Source: Legionella sp. PATHC035 (GTDB lineage: Bacteria > Pseudomonadota > Gammaproteobacteria > Legionellales > Legionellaceae). Taken from it: DNA of 64,000 nt. The notes below the pieces were generated by a model that had not been told where the DNA came from, did no database searches, and worked only from the letters and a program-made list of their open reading frames with translations. The DNA lies in the NCBI RefSeq assembly GCF_026191115.1, contig NZ_JAPHOT010000001.1, positions 2,837,001-2,901,000 of the forward strand. Reading direction: 5' to 3'. This document shows, in pieces, positions 44,886-53,504 of this stretch (position 1 is the first letter of the stretch; every line of letters begins with the position of its first letter). A program made the translations under genes and the position numbers.

Positions 44886-46094
44886 ATGCCAGCCAACAAA
44901 TTTCAGCTACCGCTTGTAACCCTCATTGTTATCTCCCTATTAGGTTGTTGTATGGAAATCGATATTTCCTTACCCAGCTTTCCCAGCATCATGACTTTTT
45001 TTGGGAGTACAGAAGCGCAAGTCCAAAACACATTAAGCCTTAATTTTTTGGCATTCTGTCTCTCTGGTTTGTTGTATGGACCCTTATCTGAAACTTGGGG
45101 GCGACGTGGTTTAATGATTTTTGGAGCAACCTGTTTCTTAATTGGAGCAGTGGGGTGCGTGTTTTCCTTTTCTATATACCAACTCATGTTTTGGCGTTTT
45201 ATTCAAGGTTTAGGTGCCAGTAGTACTTTAGTGATGGGCTTTGCCATGATCTCTGATCGCTATAGTGGGGAAATGGCAGCACGTTACATTGGTAAAATTA
45301 ACGCCTATGTTACCATTTTTATGGCAGCAGCCCCTATTTTAGGCAGTGCCATTATCAACTATTTTACTTGGCGAGCGAATTTTTCCTTCATCGCGATTAT
45401 TGCCCTGATTTCATGGTTTTTTCTGATTTGGCAATTACCAGAAACCAAATCGGAAAAGCAATCTCTAGAGATTTTGAGGCTATTTAAAGATTATTGGACC
45501 GTTTCTACTCATGGAAAATTTTTAATCTATGCCAGCATGCCCAATATGTTAGTGACAGCCTATTTAACTTTTGTCGGTAGTGCTTCGTTTTATTATATCA
45601 ATACGTGTAAATTATCGTATTTCCAATTTGCCATGCAGCAAGGGTTAATTGTATTCCTCTTTTCGCTGACCAGTTTTTATGCTGAGAAAGTAATTTCAAG
45701 AATTGGGAGTCGCAAAGCAGTCCATTTGGGGATGGTGTGTTGTGCAATATCGATTGTGCTGTTTACTTATTTTGCGTTCCAATATCCCGATTCGCCCCGT
45801 TTGATCACCTTTTCAATGTGTTGGATGGCAGTAGGTTGTGCATTTCCAATGAGCGTGACTTTTGCACAATCTTTAGAAATTTTACCTCATCTCAAGGGAG
45901 CCTGCTCATCATTCATTATGTCAACACGATTGTTTATTTCATCCGGAGCCGTTGCGTTAACTGGTCTTTTGTTCGATGGTTCGATGCGTCCTGTTGCGCT
46001 TGTTATTGATGGGGCGATCATTCTAGGGATTGGCATGTATTTTATGATTGAGCGAATGATGCTCCCTAAGGAACGTTTATTGGAAGTGGCTTGA
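44886..46094 (+). CDS. Bcr/CflA-type MFS drug transporter
   Basis: A 402-residue, 12-helix transporter. MEIDISLPSFPSI in helix 1 is the Bcr/CflA equivalent of the helix-1 Asp motif. GPLSETWGRRGLMIFG is the loop 2-3 motif and RFIQGLGASSTLVM is helix 4 with its conserved Arg. APILGSAI supplies the antiporter motif C-like Gly/Pro. Members export drugs such as bicyclomycin or other compounds by proton antiport. The tail is short and basic. Shine-Dalgarno AGAAG precedes the ATG. It stands alone. Confidence 0.9.
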   Translation: MPANKFQLPLVTLIVISLLGCCMEIDISLPSFPSIMTFFGSTEAQVQNTLSLNFLAFCLSGLLYGPLSETWGRRGLMIFGATCFLIGAVGCVFSFSIYQLMFWRFIQGLGASSTLVMGFAMISDRYSGEMAARYIGKINAYVTIFMAAAPILGSAIINYFTWRANFSFIAIIALISWFFLIWQLPETKSEKQSLEILRLFKDYWTVSTHGKFLIYASMPNMLVTAYLTFVGSASFYYINTCKLSYFQFAMQQGLIVFLFSLTSFYAEKVISRIGSRKAVHLGMVCCAISIVLFTYFAFQYPDSPRLITFSMCWMAVGCAFPMSVTFAQSLEILPHLKGACSSFIMSTRLFISSGAVALTGLLFDGSMRPVALVIDGAIILGIGMYFMIERMMLPKERLLEVA

Positions 46095-46167
46095 GATTCG
46101 TTGAATAGGCTAACCAAATTAAGTTCTGGGCCTTAGCCTGTAGCCGTCAAGCTCGGGAAAAAATGTA

Positions 46168-46243
46168 CCCTAACCCTAACCCTAACCCTAACCCTAACCC
46201 TAACCCTAACCCTAACCCTAACCCTAACCCTAACCCTAACCCT
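46168..46243. repeat. telomere-like (CCCTAA)12 microsatellite
   Basis: Twelve uninterrupted CCCTAA units plus CCCT. The minus strand is TTAGGG repeated, the vertebrate-type telomere unit, and could form a G-quadruplex. It runs directly into CCTCTCCCGCGA, the arm of a CT-rich palindrome, so it most likely grew by slippage from that palindrome's flank. Confidence 0.95.
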
Positions 46244-46294
46244 CTCCCGCGATTTAAGGTCACTTTTTAAATCAAATTCCTCTCGCGGGAGAGG
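46241..46294. repeat. CT-rich inverted repeat
   Basis: Twelve-base arms CCTCTCCCGCGA (46241-46252) and TCGCGGGAGAGG (46283-46294) are exact reverse complements, with 30 bases between them. Confidence 0.8.
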
Positions 46295-46537
46295 GGATTT
46301 TAAGCGCTATCTGAAGCGCATTTTGCGCCAAACGCTCCTGTCCCCCTAGGGGTGAGAAGCGTTTGTCATTTTTATTTCTTAGCTCGACAGCGATGGGTTA
46401 AGGCCCAAGCTCAAATTGACTGACCCGTTGAATTTTCATCCCAGAGCTTGTTTGTTTTTATTTGATGATTGTGTTAAAAATCATCTACCTAAGGATGCAA
46501 CATACTTGCAAATATCCTTTATTATCAAGAGATTTTC

Positions 46538-47839
46538 ATGGACGAAAATAATAATAAATCGCTAACGCTCCATGTTTGGATAGTTTGTGCGTTGGGTTTG
46601 TTCATTGATGGTTATGATTTATATATTGCTTCGGTAGCTGAGCCGTTCATTAATGCCCAATACCATCCCTCGTCTCTGATGATTGGCCTCACTCAGGCTG
46701 CAGCACCTCTGGGCGCGGTTTTCGGTGCAGTCATTGTGGGTCGATTGGCGGATATGTTGGGTAGGAAAAGCATGCTCATTATCAATCTTATTTTTTTTGT
46801 TTTGATTGCCATTTGTTCTGCATTTGCCTGGAGTATCACCTCTTTGTGTGTGTTACGATTTTTACTGGGCTTTGGTGTGGGTGCTGATTATCCGATTTGT
46901 GCTGCCTACTTGGCTGAAATGATACCGGCTCGTAAAAGTGCCCAATTTATTGCAATGGCAATGTTTATTAATTGTCTTGCTTCCCCAATCGGCGTCATCG
47001 TTGCCTGGTTTTTATTTAAATTGCATCCCCAACTCGATGTTTGGCGGTGGATATTTGCTTCAGGAGCAATTCCGGCGCTCATTGGGTTGTTATTCAGAGC
47101 CAAGTTACCGGAAAGCTTTTTATGGAAAGTGCATCAAGGTTTAAAACCCCAATCAAGTCGTTCAGTCTTTAAACATTATCAATTGGTTTTTTCTCCGCGC
47201 ATGATACGCATCACGGTTTGTCTATGTTCTTGCTGGTTTTTATTAGATATCTCCTATTATGGAATAGGTTTATTCACGCCTTATGTTTTACAAGCGTTTA
47301 ATCTATCGCAGGAAGCCAATTTTTTAAGTGCTCAAACCGAAGTACTGAAAAGTACTTTAGTGGTTAATGTTTTTGTGTCCCTGGGTGCTTTTGCAGTGAT
47401 TTTTTTTGTTAATCAGGTATCGCTGATTAAACTTCAGATGATAGGATTTTTATTTTCATTTTTGGGATTATTAATCCTTAGCATAAGCTATTTGTTTCCA
47501 AGCCTTGGCCTTATTTTCACCGGCTTCATACTGTTCAACTTTTTTATTAATTTTGGTCCAGGAATTACCACCTATCTTTTGCCTGCAAAGCTCTATAATC
47601 CCGAATTCAAAGCGACAGGACATGGATTAGCAGCGGGGACGGGAAAATTGGGGGCGTTTATTGGAACTATATTCTTGCCGATGTTCCAAGCTCAGTTAGG
47701 GATCCATCTGACCTTAGCCATTCTTGCGAGTACTCTTTTGCTTGGCGGGTTGTTAACAAGATGGTTAGAACAAGAAGAGAATAAATTGGCTAAGCTACCA
47801 GATTCTATTGCCGAAACTACCTTGGTATCCGCGTCTTGA
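46538..47839 (+). CDS. MFS transporter next to PhnY/PhnZ-like genes
   Basis: A 433-residue, 12-helix transporter of the sugar/organic-anion porter style. GLFIDGYDLYIASVA lies in helix 1, GRLADMLGRKSMLI in loop 2-3, and FLLGFGVGADYPICAAYLAE in helix 4. The GADYP motif resembles phosphate and aromatic-acid transporters. It is the first gene of a three-gene cluster: the next start codon lies 11 bases after its stop. Uptake of an organophosphonate such as 2-aminoethylphosphonate is inferred from the neighbours alone. Confidence 0.87.
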   Translation: MDENNNKSLTLHVWIVCALGLFIDGYDLYIASVAEPFINAQYHPSSLMIGLTQAAAPLGAVFGAVIVGRLADMLGRKSMLIINLIFFVLIAICSAFAWSITSLCVLRFLLGFGVGADYPICAAYLAEMIPARKSAQFIAMAMFINCLASPIGVIVAWFLFKLHPQLDVWRWIFASGAIPALIGLLFRAKLPESFLWKVHQGLKPQSSRSVFKHYQLVFSPRMIRITVCLCSCWFLLDISYYGIGLFTPYVLQAFNLSQEANFLSAQTEVLKSTLVVNVFVSLGAFAVIFFVNQVSLIKLQMIGFLFSFLGLLILSISYLFPSLGLIFTGFILFNFFINFGPGITTYLLPAKLYNPEFKATGHGLAAGTGKLGAFIGTIFLPMFQAQLGIHLTLAILASTLLLGGLLTRWLEQEENKLAKLPDSIAETTLVSAS

Positions 47840-47850
47840 AAGGAGAAGTT

Positions 47851-48657
47851 ATGGATTATCAGTTACGTGAACAACAACACCGTTTTTGGAAAGAACAAGG
47901 ATTTGTCATCTTGCCCGATTTTCTCTTTTTAAAGGTGAAACAACATCTGCAAACGTGGTGTGATGAATTAACTTCCTGGCCTGAAACACCCGGAAAGTGG
48001 ATGAAGTATTTTGAAAAAAATGCTAAGGGAGAGCGCCAGCTTTGTCGTATTGAAAATTTTATTGATTACCATAAGGGTATGTATGAGGTTGCCAACAGCG
48101 CGCGTACTTTAAACTTAGTTTCTATCTTAATGGGAGAAAAAGCTGCCATTTTTAAAGAAAAAATTAACTATAAATTTCCCGGTGGTGGCGGATTTAAACC
48201 TCATCAAGATGCCCCTGCATTTATTAGCTTTAATCAGAGATTTCACATCACCATGATGGTCGCTATAGATGATTGCACTTTAGAAAACGGTTGTTTGCAA
48301 GTGGTTCAAGGTGGTGCTAATCAGCCTACAATTCTTCCTCAAGAAGTGGATGGTTCAATAAAAAAAGAGATGGCTGCACAGTTTCAATGGTCGCCAATTG
48401 AATGTAAAACTGGAGACGTTATTTTATTTGACTCCTATTTGCCCCATTACTCTGAAGCGAATTGCAGTAATAAACCCCGCCGTGCGATCTTTATTACCTT
48501 TAGCAAATTTTCTGAGGGTGGAATTATGCGCGAGGCTTATTATCAGGACAAGAGAGAAAAGTTTCCTCCAGATTGTGAGCGCGATCCCAATAAAGATTAT
48601 TCAGCAGGTGCTGCAATTTATAATGTTGCTAATCCCATTTCCGAAATGATGCTATGA
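47851..48657 (+). CDS. PhnY-like Fe(II)/2-oxoglutarate dioxygenase (phytanoyl-CoA dioxygenase family)
   Basis: A 268-residue double-stranded beta-helix oxygenase. The iron ligands are the HxD in FKPHQDAPAF (~118-120) and the distal His in DSYLPHYSEAN (~199); the Arg in NKPRRAIFITF should bind 2-oxoglutarate. The phytanoyl-CoA dioxygenase family includes PhnY, which hydroxylates 2-aminoethylphosphonate. The next gene is PhnZ-like, which supports that reading. The ATG at 47851 has Shine-Dalgarno AAGGAG. The stop overlaps the next start (ATGA). Other small-molecule substrates are possible. Confidence 0.85.
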   Translation: MDYQLREQQHRFWKEQGFVILPDFLFLKVKQHLQTWCDELTSWPETPGKWMKYFEKNAKGERQLCRIENFIDYHKGMYEVANSARTLNLVSILMGEKAAIFKEKINYKFPGGGGFKPHQDAPAFISFNQRFHITMMVAIDDCTLENGCLQVVQGGANQPTILPQEVDGSIKKEMAAQFQWSPIECKTGDVILFDSYLPHYSEANCSNKPRRAIFITFSKFSEGGIMREAYYQDKREKFPPDCERDPNKDYSAGAAIYNVANPISEMML

Positions 48658-49325
48658 ATACTATGAATGATATTGATCATAAAATTAATAGGGCTTTCCA
48701 GTATTTGAATTGCGCTCAGGACATGGAATACATCGGAGAGCCTATTTCACAATTTGAACATGCGTTACAGTGTGCTTATTTTGCAGAACAGGCAGGACAC
48801 AATCAGGAAGTCATTCTTGCTTGCTTATTTCATGATATTGGCCACTTTGCTGTGGAGACCCAACAAAATAAGATGGCAGATTTAGGGGTTGTGCATCATG
48901 AATGGATAGGCGCCAATTTAGCTTATGAGCTGGGATTCTCAGCAAAAGTTGCTTTGCTGATCGGCAATCATGTGAATGCCAAACGTTATCTAGCGGGAAA
49001 GAAAAAGGATTATTTTGCACGTTTATCTGCAGCAAGTAAGAAAACCCTTTTCTTTCAGGGCGGAGTAATGTCTGAAGAAGAGATGCTGCTTTTTGAAACC
49101 CATATCCATTTCAAAGACATCTTAAGAGTGCGTGTTAATGATGAAAAAGCCAAGGAAATAGGTATGGAGGTTCCCGACCTTGCTTATTATCGTCCTTATT
49201 TATCGAAACATTTTGAGGAAACAAAGAAATCATCTGCACCTAAAGGGTTGATTGATTATGTTGATGAGGCATGGGTTGAGCAGCTTCAAGTGTTTCTTGA
49301 GAATGAATGCGATGAGAATCGATAG
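48654..49325 (+). CDS. PhnZ-like HD-domain diiron oxygenase
   Basis: A 223-residue HD-domain protein. Its N-terminal EYIGEPISQFEHALQCAYFA (~22-41) carries the Tyr and Glu of the YxGE loop and the first His, as in PhnZ. LACLFHDIGHFA (~54-65) is the HD pair, HHEWIGANLA (~80) and NHVNAKRYL (~102) give further ligands. PhnZ cleaves 2-amino-1-hydroxyethylphosphonate to glycine and phosphate. Overlap of four bases with the PhnY-like gene implies coupled translation. The combination points to oxidative 2-aminoethylphosphonate use or a close chemical variant. Confidence 0.85.
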   Translation: MNTMNDIDHKINRAFQYLNCAQDMEYIGEPISQFEHALQCAYFAEQAGHNQEVILACLFHDIGHFAVETQQNKMADLGVVHHEWIGANLAYELGFSAKVALLIGNHVNAKRYLAGKKKDYFARLSAASKKTLFFQGGVMSEEEMLLFETHIHFKDILRVRVNDEKAKEIGMEVPDLAYYRPYLSKHFEETKKSSAPKGLIDYVDEAWVEQLQVFLENECDENR

Positions 49326-49344
49326 TCGCGCAGGTGAAAGAGGA

Positions 49345-49360
49345 TCCCGCTTGCGCGGGA
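49345..49360. repeat. TCCCGC/GCGGGA hairpin
   Basis: A short dispersed palindrome with loop TTGC just after the PhnZ-like gene, before the convergent gene at 49394. It is a weak candidate for a terminator since no T-run follows. Confidence 0.5.
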
Positions 49361-49393
49361 ATGGCAGATTGAGATTAAAATGCCCCATTCTCA

Positions 49394-49597
49394 TTATTGC
49401 AACAGGGGATTGACCACCTCGGTTGCAACAGGCGGTGCTGGAGTTAAGAAATAAATAATCAGTAATATCAGAAAAAGAAGTGTCGCAACATAAAATACAA
49501 TTTTTGCATGATATGTTGATGAAGGATCCGTTCCTTTATAGGTGATGTATCCTGAAATAATGGCAATAATTAAAAAAATAAAAGCTCCAGTCAACAT
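49394..49597 (-). CDS. small two-helix membrane protein, DUF1328-like
   Basis: A 67-residue protein with two membrane helices: MLTGAFIFLIIAIISGYI and AKIVFYVATLLFLILLIIYF. The start resembles DUF1328 (YtjA-like) small membrane proteins, but the GxxxGA loop is different. The tail TPAPPVATEVVN is outside the membrane. Shine-Dalgarno AAGGA precedes the ATG. Relatives are often stress-induced (family knowledge); no function is assigned. Confidence 0.65.
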   Translation of the reverse strand: MLTGAFIFLIIAIISGYITYKGTDPSSTYHAKIVFYVATLLFLILLIIYFLTPAPPVATEVVNPLLQ

Positions 49598-49696
49598 TTT
49601 AGCTTTCCTTCTTCAGAGTACTCTTCATTGATCCCAAAGGATTAACAACATGGAGCCATAATTTTTTACTTTAAAAATCACAACTCATCATAATGA

Positions 49697-50266
49697 TTAT
49701 AGCAGCTCCAATTTCAGAATAAGGTTATTGGAAGGTTCTATGTCAATTGAAGATAAATTCGTTGGCGTAGGGAAGCTTGCTTTTTTTTCACTGTGATTCT
49801 CATGAGAATGAAAGAAGAGATTGGGGTTGGATTTATTAATCCATAAAGCCCAAGTATTTAATTTTTTTACGACCATACTATGGTTTTTCGAATTACGTAG
49901 TGATTCGCCGAATTCTTCTGATGCAGCCCAATATTGCATTCGTTTAGGTAGGTCTTTAAAGCTTTTAAGCATACATGTTGACGCCATTTCTTCGGCATTT
50001 TCGGGGTATAGAGCTGCGTATTTATCGAGATAATAAGCATATTCGCTTGCATTGATTTTATGGGTTATTTTCTCCATATACACTTGATATGTGTTCAATT
50101 GTTCTTTAGCTGGTGGCTCATGAAATTGAGAAAAAAAAGCCATTAAATTATCAATAAAGAAATGGATCGCTTCATCGGTTGCACGCAGACCCTCATGTCC
50201 GGGTATCGCGCGCATTTGTTTAAAATCCATATCCAAGATATTTTGAAGGTTTTGAAAGTGAGGCAT
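49697..50266 (-). CDS. orphan protein, unknown function
   Basis: A 189-residue soluble protein. It is helical, with MDFKQMRAIPGHEGLRATDE near the N-terminus and AIHFFIDNLMAFFSQFHEPP after it. The C-terminal 35 residues are Ser/Asn/Glu-rich (HENHSEKKASFPTPTN), as in Dot/Icm substrates (inference). No signal peptide is present. The start lacks a clear Shine-Dalgarno. It lies between a small membrane protein gene and an MFS transporter gene. Confidence 0.55.
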   Translation of the reverse strand: MPHFQNLQNILDMDFKQMRAIPGHEGLRATDEAIHFFIDNLMAFFSQFHEPPAKEQLNTYQVYMEKITHKINASEYAYYLDKYAALYPENAEEMASTCMLKSFKDLPKRMQYWAASEEFGESLRNSKNHSMVVKKLNTWALWINKSNPNLFFHSHENHSEKKASFPTPTNLSSIDIEPSNNLILKLELL

Positions 50267-50498
50267 GATGAATATCAGTAATTAAAAATATGATGTGTTA
50301 TTTTACAGAGTTTTTTTAAATTTTCCGCTTTATTTTCGCTCCTGCTTCATCATCCTTGCTATACTCGAATGAAGCAAGGAAGCGGGGACGTATTCGCAAA
50401 GAAGATAAGGGTGATGCAATAATTGCTCTTTATGAAAAAAATATCGACCATTTGAAAAAATGTTACAATAATGCCTGAGCTTTTAAGTCGGTTACCCG

Positions 50499-51773
50499 AT
50501 GCCCCAACCAGAGTCTAGAATAAAAATGCACATGCAAACAACATATGAAAAAAAACAACTGTGGATTATTTTACTCATTGTTTTAATCAGTTTTATCGGT
50601 TCATCCATTGCTTATCCGATTCTTCCGCCCCTTTTTTTACACGCTACCGATCAGTTGATTATTTCTCCCGAATGGAGTGAAACCGGCAGACGTCTTTTGC
50701 TCGGGCTTACCCTTGCAATTTTTCCTCTGGGGCAATTCATTGGTTCTCCCATTTTGGGCAGAAATTCGGATGTTTATGGGCGCAAAAAAATACTGATCAT
50801 CAGTCTGGCTGGAAGCATGCTCGGTTATGTATTGACCGTTATCTCGTTTGAGATAAACAGTTTCTGGCTGTTATTATTCAGCCGCTTTTTAACAGGATTC
50901 ATGGAGGGGACTTTTGCTGTGGCCAGGGCATTCGCATCCGAGCTGACGACCATTAATAAGTATGTAAGTTTTGGTAGGATCAACAGTATGGCCGGTATTG
51001 GTTACATCATTGGGCCGATAATTGGGGGTTTATTGTCCAATTCACATATGATTCCTTGGTTTTCCTGGTCATTTCCTTTTACTGTTGCCGCACTCGCATC
51101 AGTGATTACCCTAGGGCTTGCCTGGTGGAAATTGCCGGAGCATAAAACCCTGGGGATCCCTCAGAAAGAATCCATTTTGAAACAACTCAATATTATACGC
51201 CAATTCAAGCTTTTATTTCAGCATCACCCGCATTTGAAACCTTTGCTCATCATCAGTACACTGTTTACCTTTGCAGTAGATATGTTTTATGAATTTGGTC
51301 CGGTGTATTTGGCTGGAAAATGGCTTATGTCTCCTAGCATGATTGCAGTTTATAATGGTGCCTTATCCGCATCGCTGGCTATAGGTGCTTCCTGGCTTCC
51401 CCATCATCTTTCAAAACATCTACCCATTCATAAAATTATTATTTTGGCGATGCTGACTACTACTTTGATTTTTGCTGCCATGATCACCTTTCAAAATCCT
51501 ATAGCGATGTTTTTATTTTTTGCACTCATTGGCTTTAGCATCACCAGTGTGGTAACCACTCTGACGATACACATCTCAAATAGAGCACAAGCCTCAAAGC
51601 AAGGCGAAGTGATGGGGGCGCAATTAAGTTTGCGTACGCTAGGCGATGCTATTATTTGCTTTGCAGGCGGTTTAATGATTGTTTTATCAATTATCTTGCC
51701 CATTGTACTCTGTTGCCTTACTGCATTGGCTGCGAGCATTCTTTGTTTGTTTTTTTTAAAACCGAAGTCATAA
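50499..51773 (+). CDS. TetA-like MFS transporter
   Basis: A 424-residue transporter. SSIAYPILPPLFL in helix 1, GQFIGSPILGRNSDVYGRKK in loop 2-3, SRFLTGFMEG in helix 4 and IGYIIGPIIGGLLSN (antiporter motif C, ~167-181) are typical of the DHA1 drug:H+ antiporter group that includes tetracycline exporters. The substrate is unknown; Legionella encodes many such proteins. Starts at 50499 and 50526 or 50532 (in-frame ATGs) are all possible because none has a clear Shine-Dalgarno. It is convergent with nagA. Confidence 0.88.
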   Translation: MPQPESRIKMHMQTTYEKKQLWIILLIVLISFIGSSIAYPILPPLFLHATDQLIISPEWSETGRRLLLGLTLAIFPLGQFIGSPILGRNSDVYGRKKILIISLAGSMLGYVLTVISFEINSFWLLLFSRFLTGFMEGTFAVARAFASELTTINKYVSFGRINSMAGIGYIIGPIIGGLLSNSHMIPWFSWSFPFTVAALASVITLGLAWWKLPEHKTLGIPQKESILKQLNIIRQFKLLFQHHPHLKPLLIISTLFTFAVDMFYEFGPVYLAGKWLMSPSMIAVYNGALSASLAIGASWLPHHLSKHLPIHKIIILAMLTTTLIFAAMITFQNPIAMFLFFALIGFSITSVVTTLTIHISNRAQASKQGEVMGAQLSLRTLGDAIICFAGGLMIVLSIILPIVLCCLTALAASILCLFFLKPKS

Positions 51774-51801
51774 ATAATCTGGTTCATTAATTTTTTAAAA
51801 A

Positions 51802-53226
51802 CTAGTTGAATAGAGGACTTATTTCTTTCTCGGTACGGTTGCTTTCAGTAGGTAAACGACTGGATAAAAACCCATGATGAAGCATGCTTGATATCGGCCA
51901 TTGCAATTGCTGATGCTCAATTATTTGACCATGGCACGAACTCAAAATGAGTTGTCCCTGATTGTTGAATATAGAAAAATTTCGTTCATCGGGTAAATTT
52001 TTTATCGCCTCCATGGATAAAGAGCTCATTCTAGGGTTTGTGATGAGCGCCGCATATAAGGAGTCCATACGGCTTTCCACCGGGCCCTGCATTAATTTAA
52101 AATATTTTTGCGCGCAAAGCGATAATGAGGCTGCACTGCCTGCAAGGGTTTTTACCAAGCCTTTTTCCCCGGTAGGCAGGTTTCCTTCTTTCATCAGAAA
52201 ATGGCCTTCACTATCTGCCAAATAGAAACTATCAAGTTCTTTACGAATATTCAAAGTCCCTAATTTATAGGCTCCATCTTTGCACCCTGTGGGGCCTAAC
52301 GCATCGGTTACAAGAATAATTTTGTTTTTAACCGCATGGTGTATTAGCGAAATAAATGAGTCGGATAAATGAACCCCATCCCCAATAAGTTCCACACCAG
52401 CAGGACAACGCTCAGGGTTCTCAAGTATCCATTGCACGACATGACTTTTGGCATCATGGACAGTGAGTTGGCGTGTTTCTCTACTGCACGATTCTTGACA
52501 CGCATTCCCGACATGCGTGAATCCGCACGCGCCCGCCGCAATTGCACGATCAATGGTCTTCTTATCTTCTGGATTGCAGTGGCCAATGAATACTTTTACA
52601 AAAATACCTTCTTGCTCAAGATTTTTGCTCTGCTGAATAAATTCTTCAGCTCCTGGCAAATCAGGGGCAATGGTTATTTTCCAGTGTTTAATATTGGGTG
52701 CAACGCAAATAATATCCCTAAATTGTTCCATACTAATCTTCTCTTGGAGTGCCTCTGGTGCGTGAGCTCCCTTGCAACTCTTTGAAATAAAGGGGCCTTC
52801 TAGATGCACACCAACAATCTGAGTAAAGCCAGGTGTAGGATTTTGTCCTTGTTGCGTTACAAAATGATTAATTTGTATCAATGATTTCTTCAGGGAGGGT
52901 ATTGGCATAGAGACTAGGGTTGCTACTGCATAAGCCAGACCAGTATTGCCTAGCCCTCGGACAATGCGCTCTAAGTGCTCAGAACTCATTTCTTCGCTTA
53001 AATCTGCGAAATCAACTCCACCTTGGCCATGAACATGGGCATCGAGCATGCCTGGCATTAAGAAACAACAGCCCTTAGAATCGATAATTTTTTGTTCTTG
53101 CAGAGACGATAAATCATCATCAAGATTATAGATTTTTCTTAAGCCATCTTCAGAAACGTACACATGGCTTAGCTCTTTAATCCCGGCATCCTTATAAACA
53201 TAAATATTTTTAATCAGCATATTCAA
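51802..53226 (-). CDS. nagA: N-acetylglucosamine-6-phosphate deacetylase
   Basis: A 474-residue amidohydrolase. MPGMLDAHVHGQGGVDFAD (~58-76) holds the HxH, GVHLEGPFIS (~144) the metal Glu, KVFIGHCNPED (~216) and FTHVGNACQ (~239) the metal His residues, and LVTDALGPTG (~311) the catalytic Asp. It converts GlcNAc-6-P to GlcN-6-P and acetate. At 474 residues it is longer than most NagA (about 380), with extra sequence in the C-terminal half. nagB is divergent across a 278-base gap. Together they feed amino sugar into glycolysis. No PTS or nagC is nearby. Confidence 0.92.
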   Translation of the reverse strand: MNMLIKNIYVYKDAGIKELSHVYVSEDGLRKIYNLDDDLSSLQEQKIIDSKGCCFLMPGMLDAHVHGQGGVDFADLSEEMSSEHLERIVRGLGNTGLAYAVATLVSMPIPSLKKSLIQINHFVTQQGQNPTPGFTQIVGVHLEGPFISKSCKGAHAPEALQEKISMEQFRDIICVAPNIKHWKITIAPDLPGAEEFIQQSKNLEQEGIFVKVFIGHCNPEDKKTIDRAIAAGACGFTHVGNACQESCSRETRQLTVHDAKSHVVQWILENPERCPAGVELIGDGVHLSDSFISLIHHAVKNKIILVTDALGPTGCKDGAYKLGTLNIRKELDSFYLADSEGHFLMKEGNLPTGEKGLVKTLAGSAASLSLCAQKYFKLMQGPVESRMDSLYAALITNPRMSSLSMEAIKNLPDERNFSIFNNQGQLILSSCHGQIIEHQQLQWPISSMLHHGFLSSRLPTESNRTEKEISPLFN

Positions 53227-53504
53227 ATCCTTGTAGGGAACAATACTGGAAATCTTAATTTCATTACACTCAAGCGTTCATACCTATTAAGAGTTGACCT
53301 TCAGGAAATGTCCTAGAGTTTCACTGATAAATTAGCTAAAATCGCAAGTCTATAGATCAAGTTTTCTTTATTATTCAGTGGCATCCTGCACAAAGTTCAT
53401 TGTAACAAAATATGGAAAAGAGATGAATGAGGAAGTGCATCCTGACCCTCTTTATTCTGAATTCTTGTTTATGGTGATATCACTTTTGGAATGGAGAAAT
53501 TTTT

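Larger units (their letters stand above)
46095..46537. other. intergenic region with telomere-like array
   Basis: Holds the (CCCTAA)n array and the CCTCTCCCGCGA/TCGCGGGAGAGG inverted arms, then the leader of the next gene. No gene is supported. Confidence 0.6.

Noticed and set aside
46168..46243. Telomere or linear replicon end
   Set aside because: The array is internal, flanked on both sides by ordinary genes, and adjoins a bacterial palindrome; slippage is the simpler reading.
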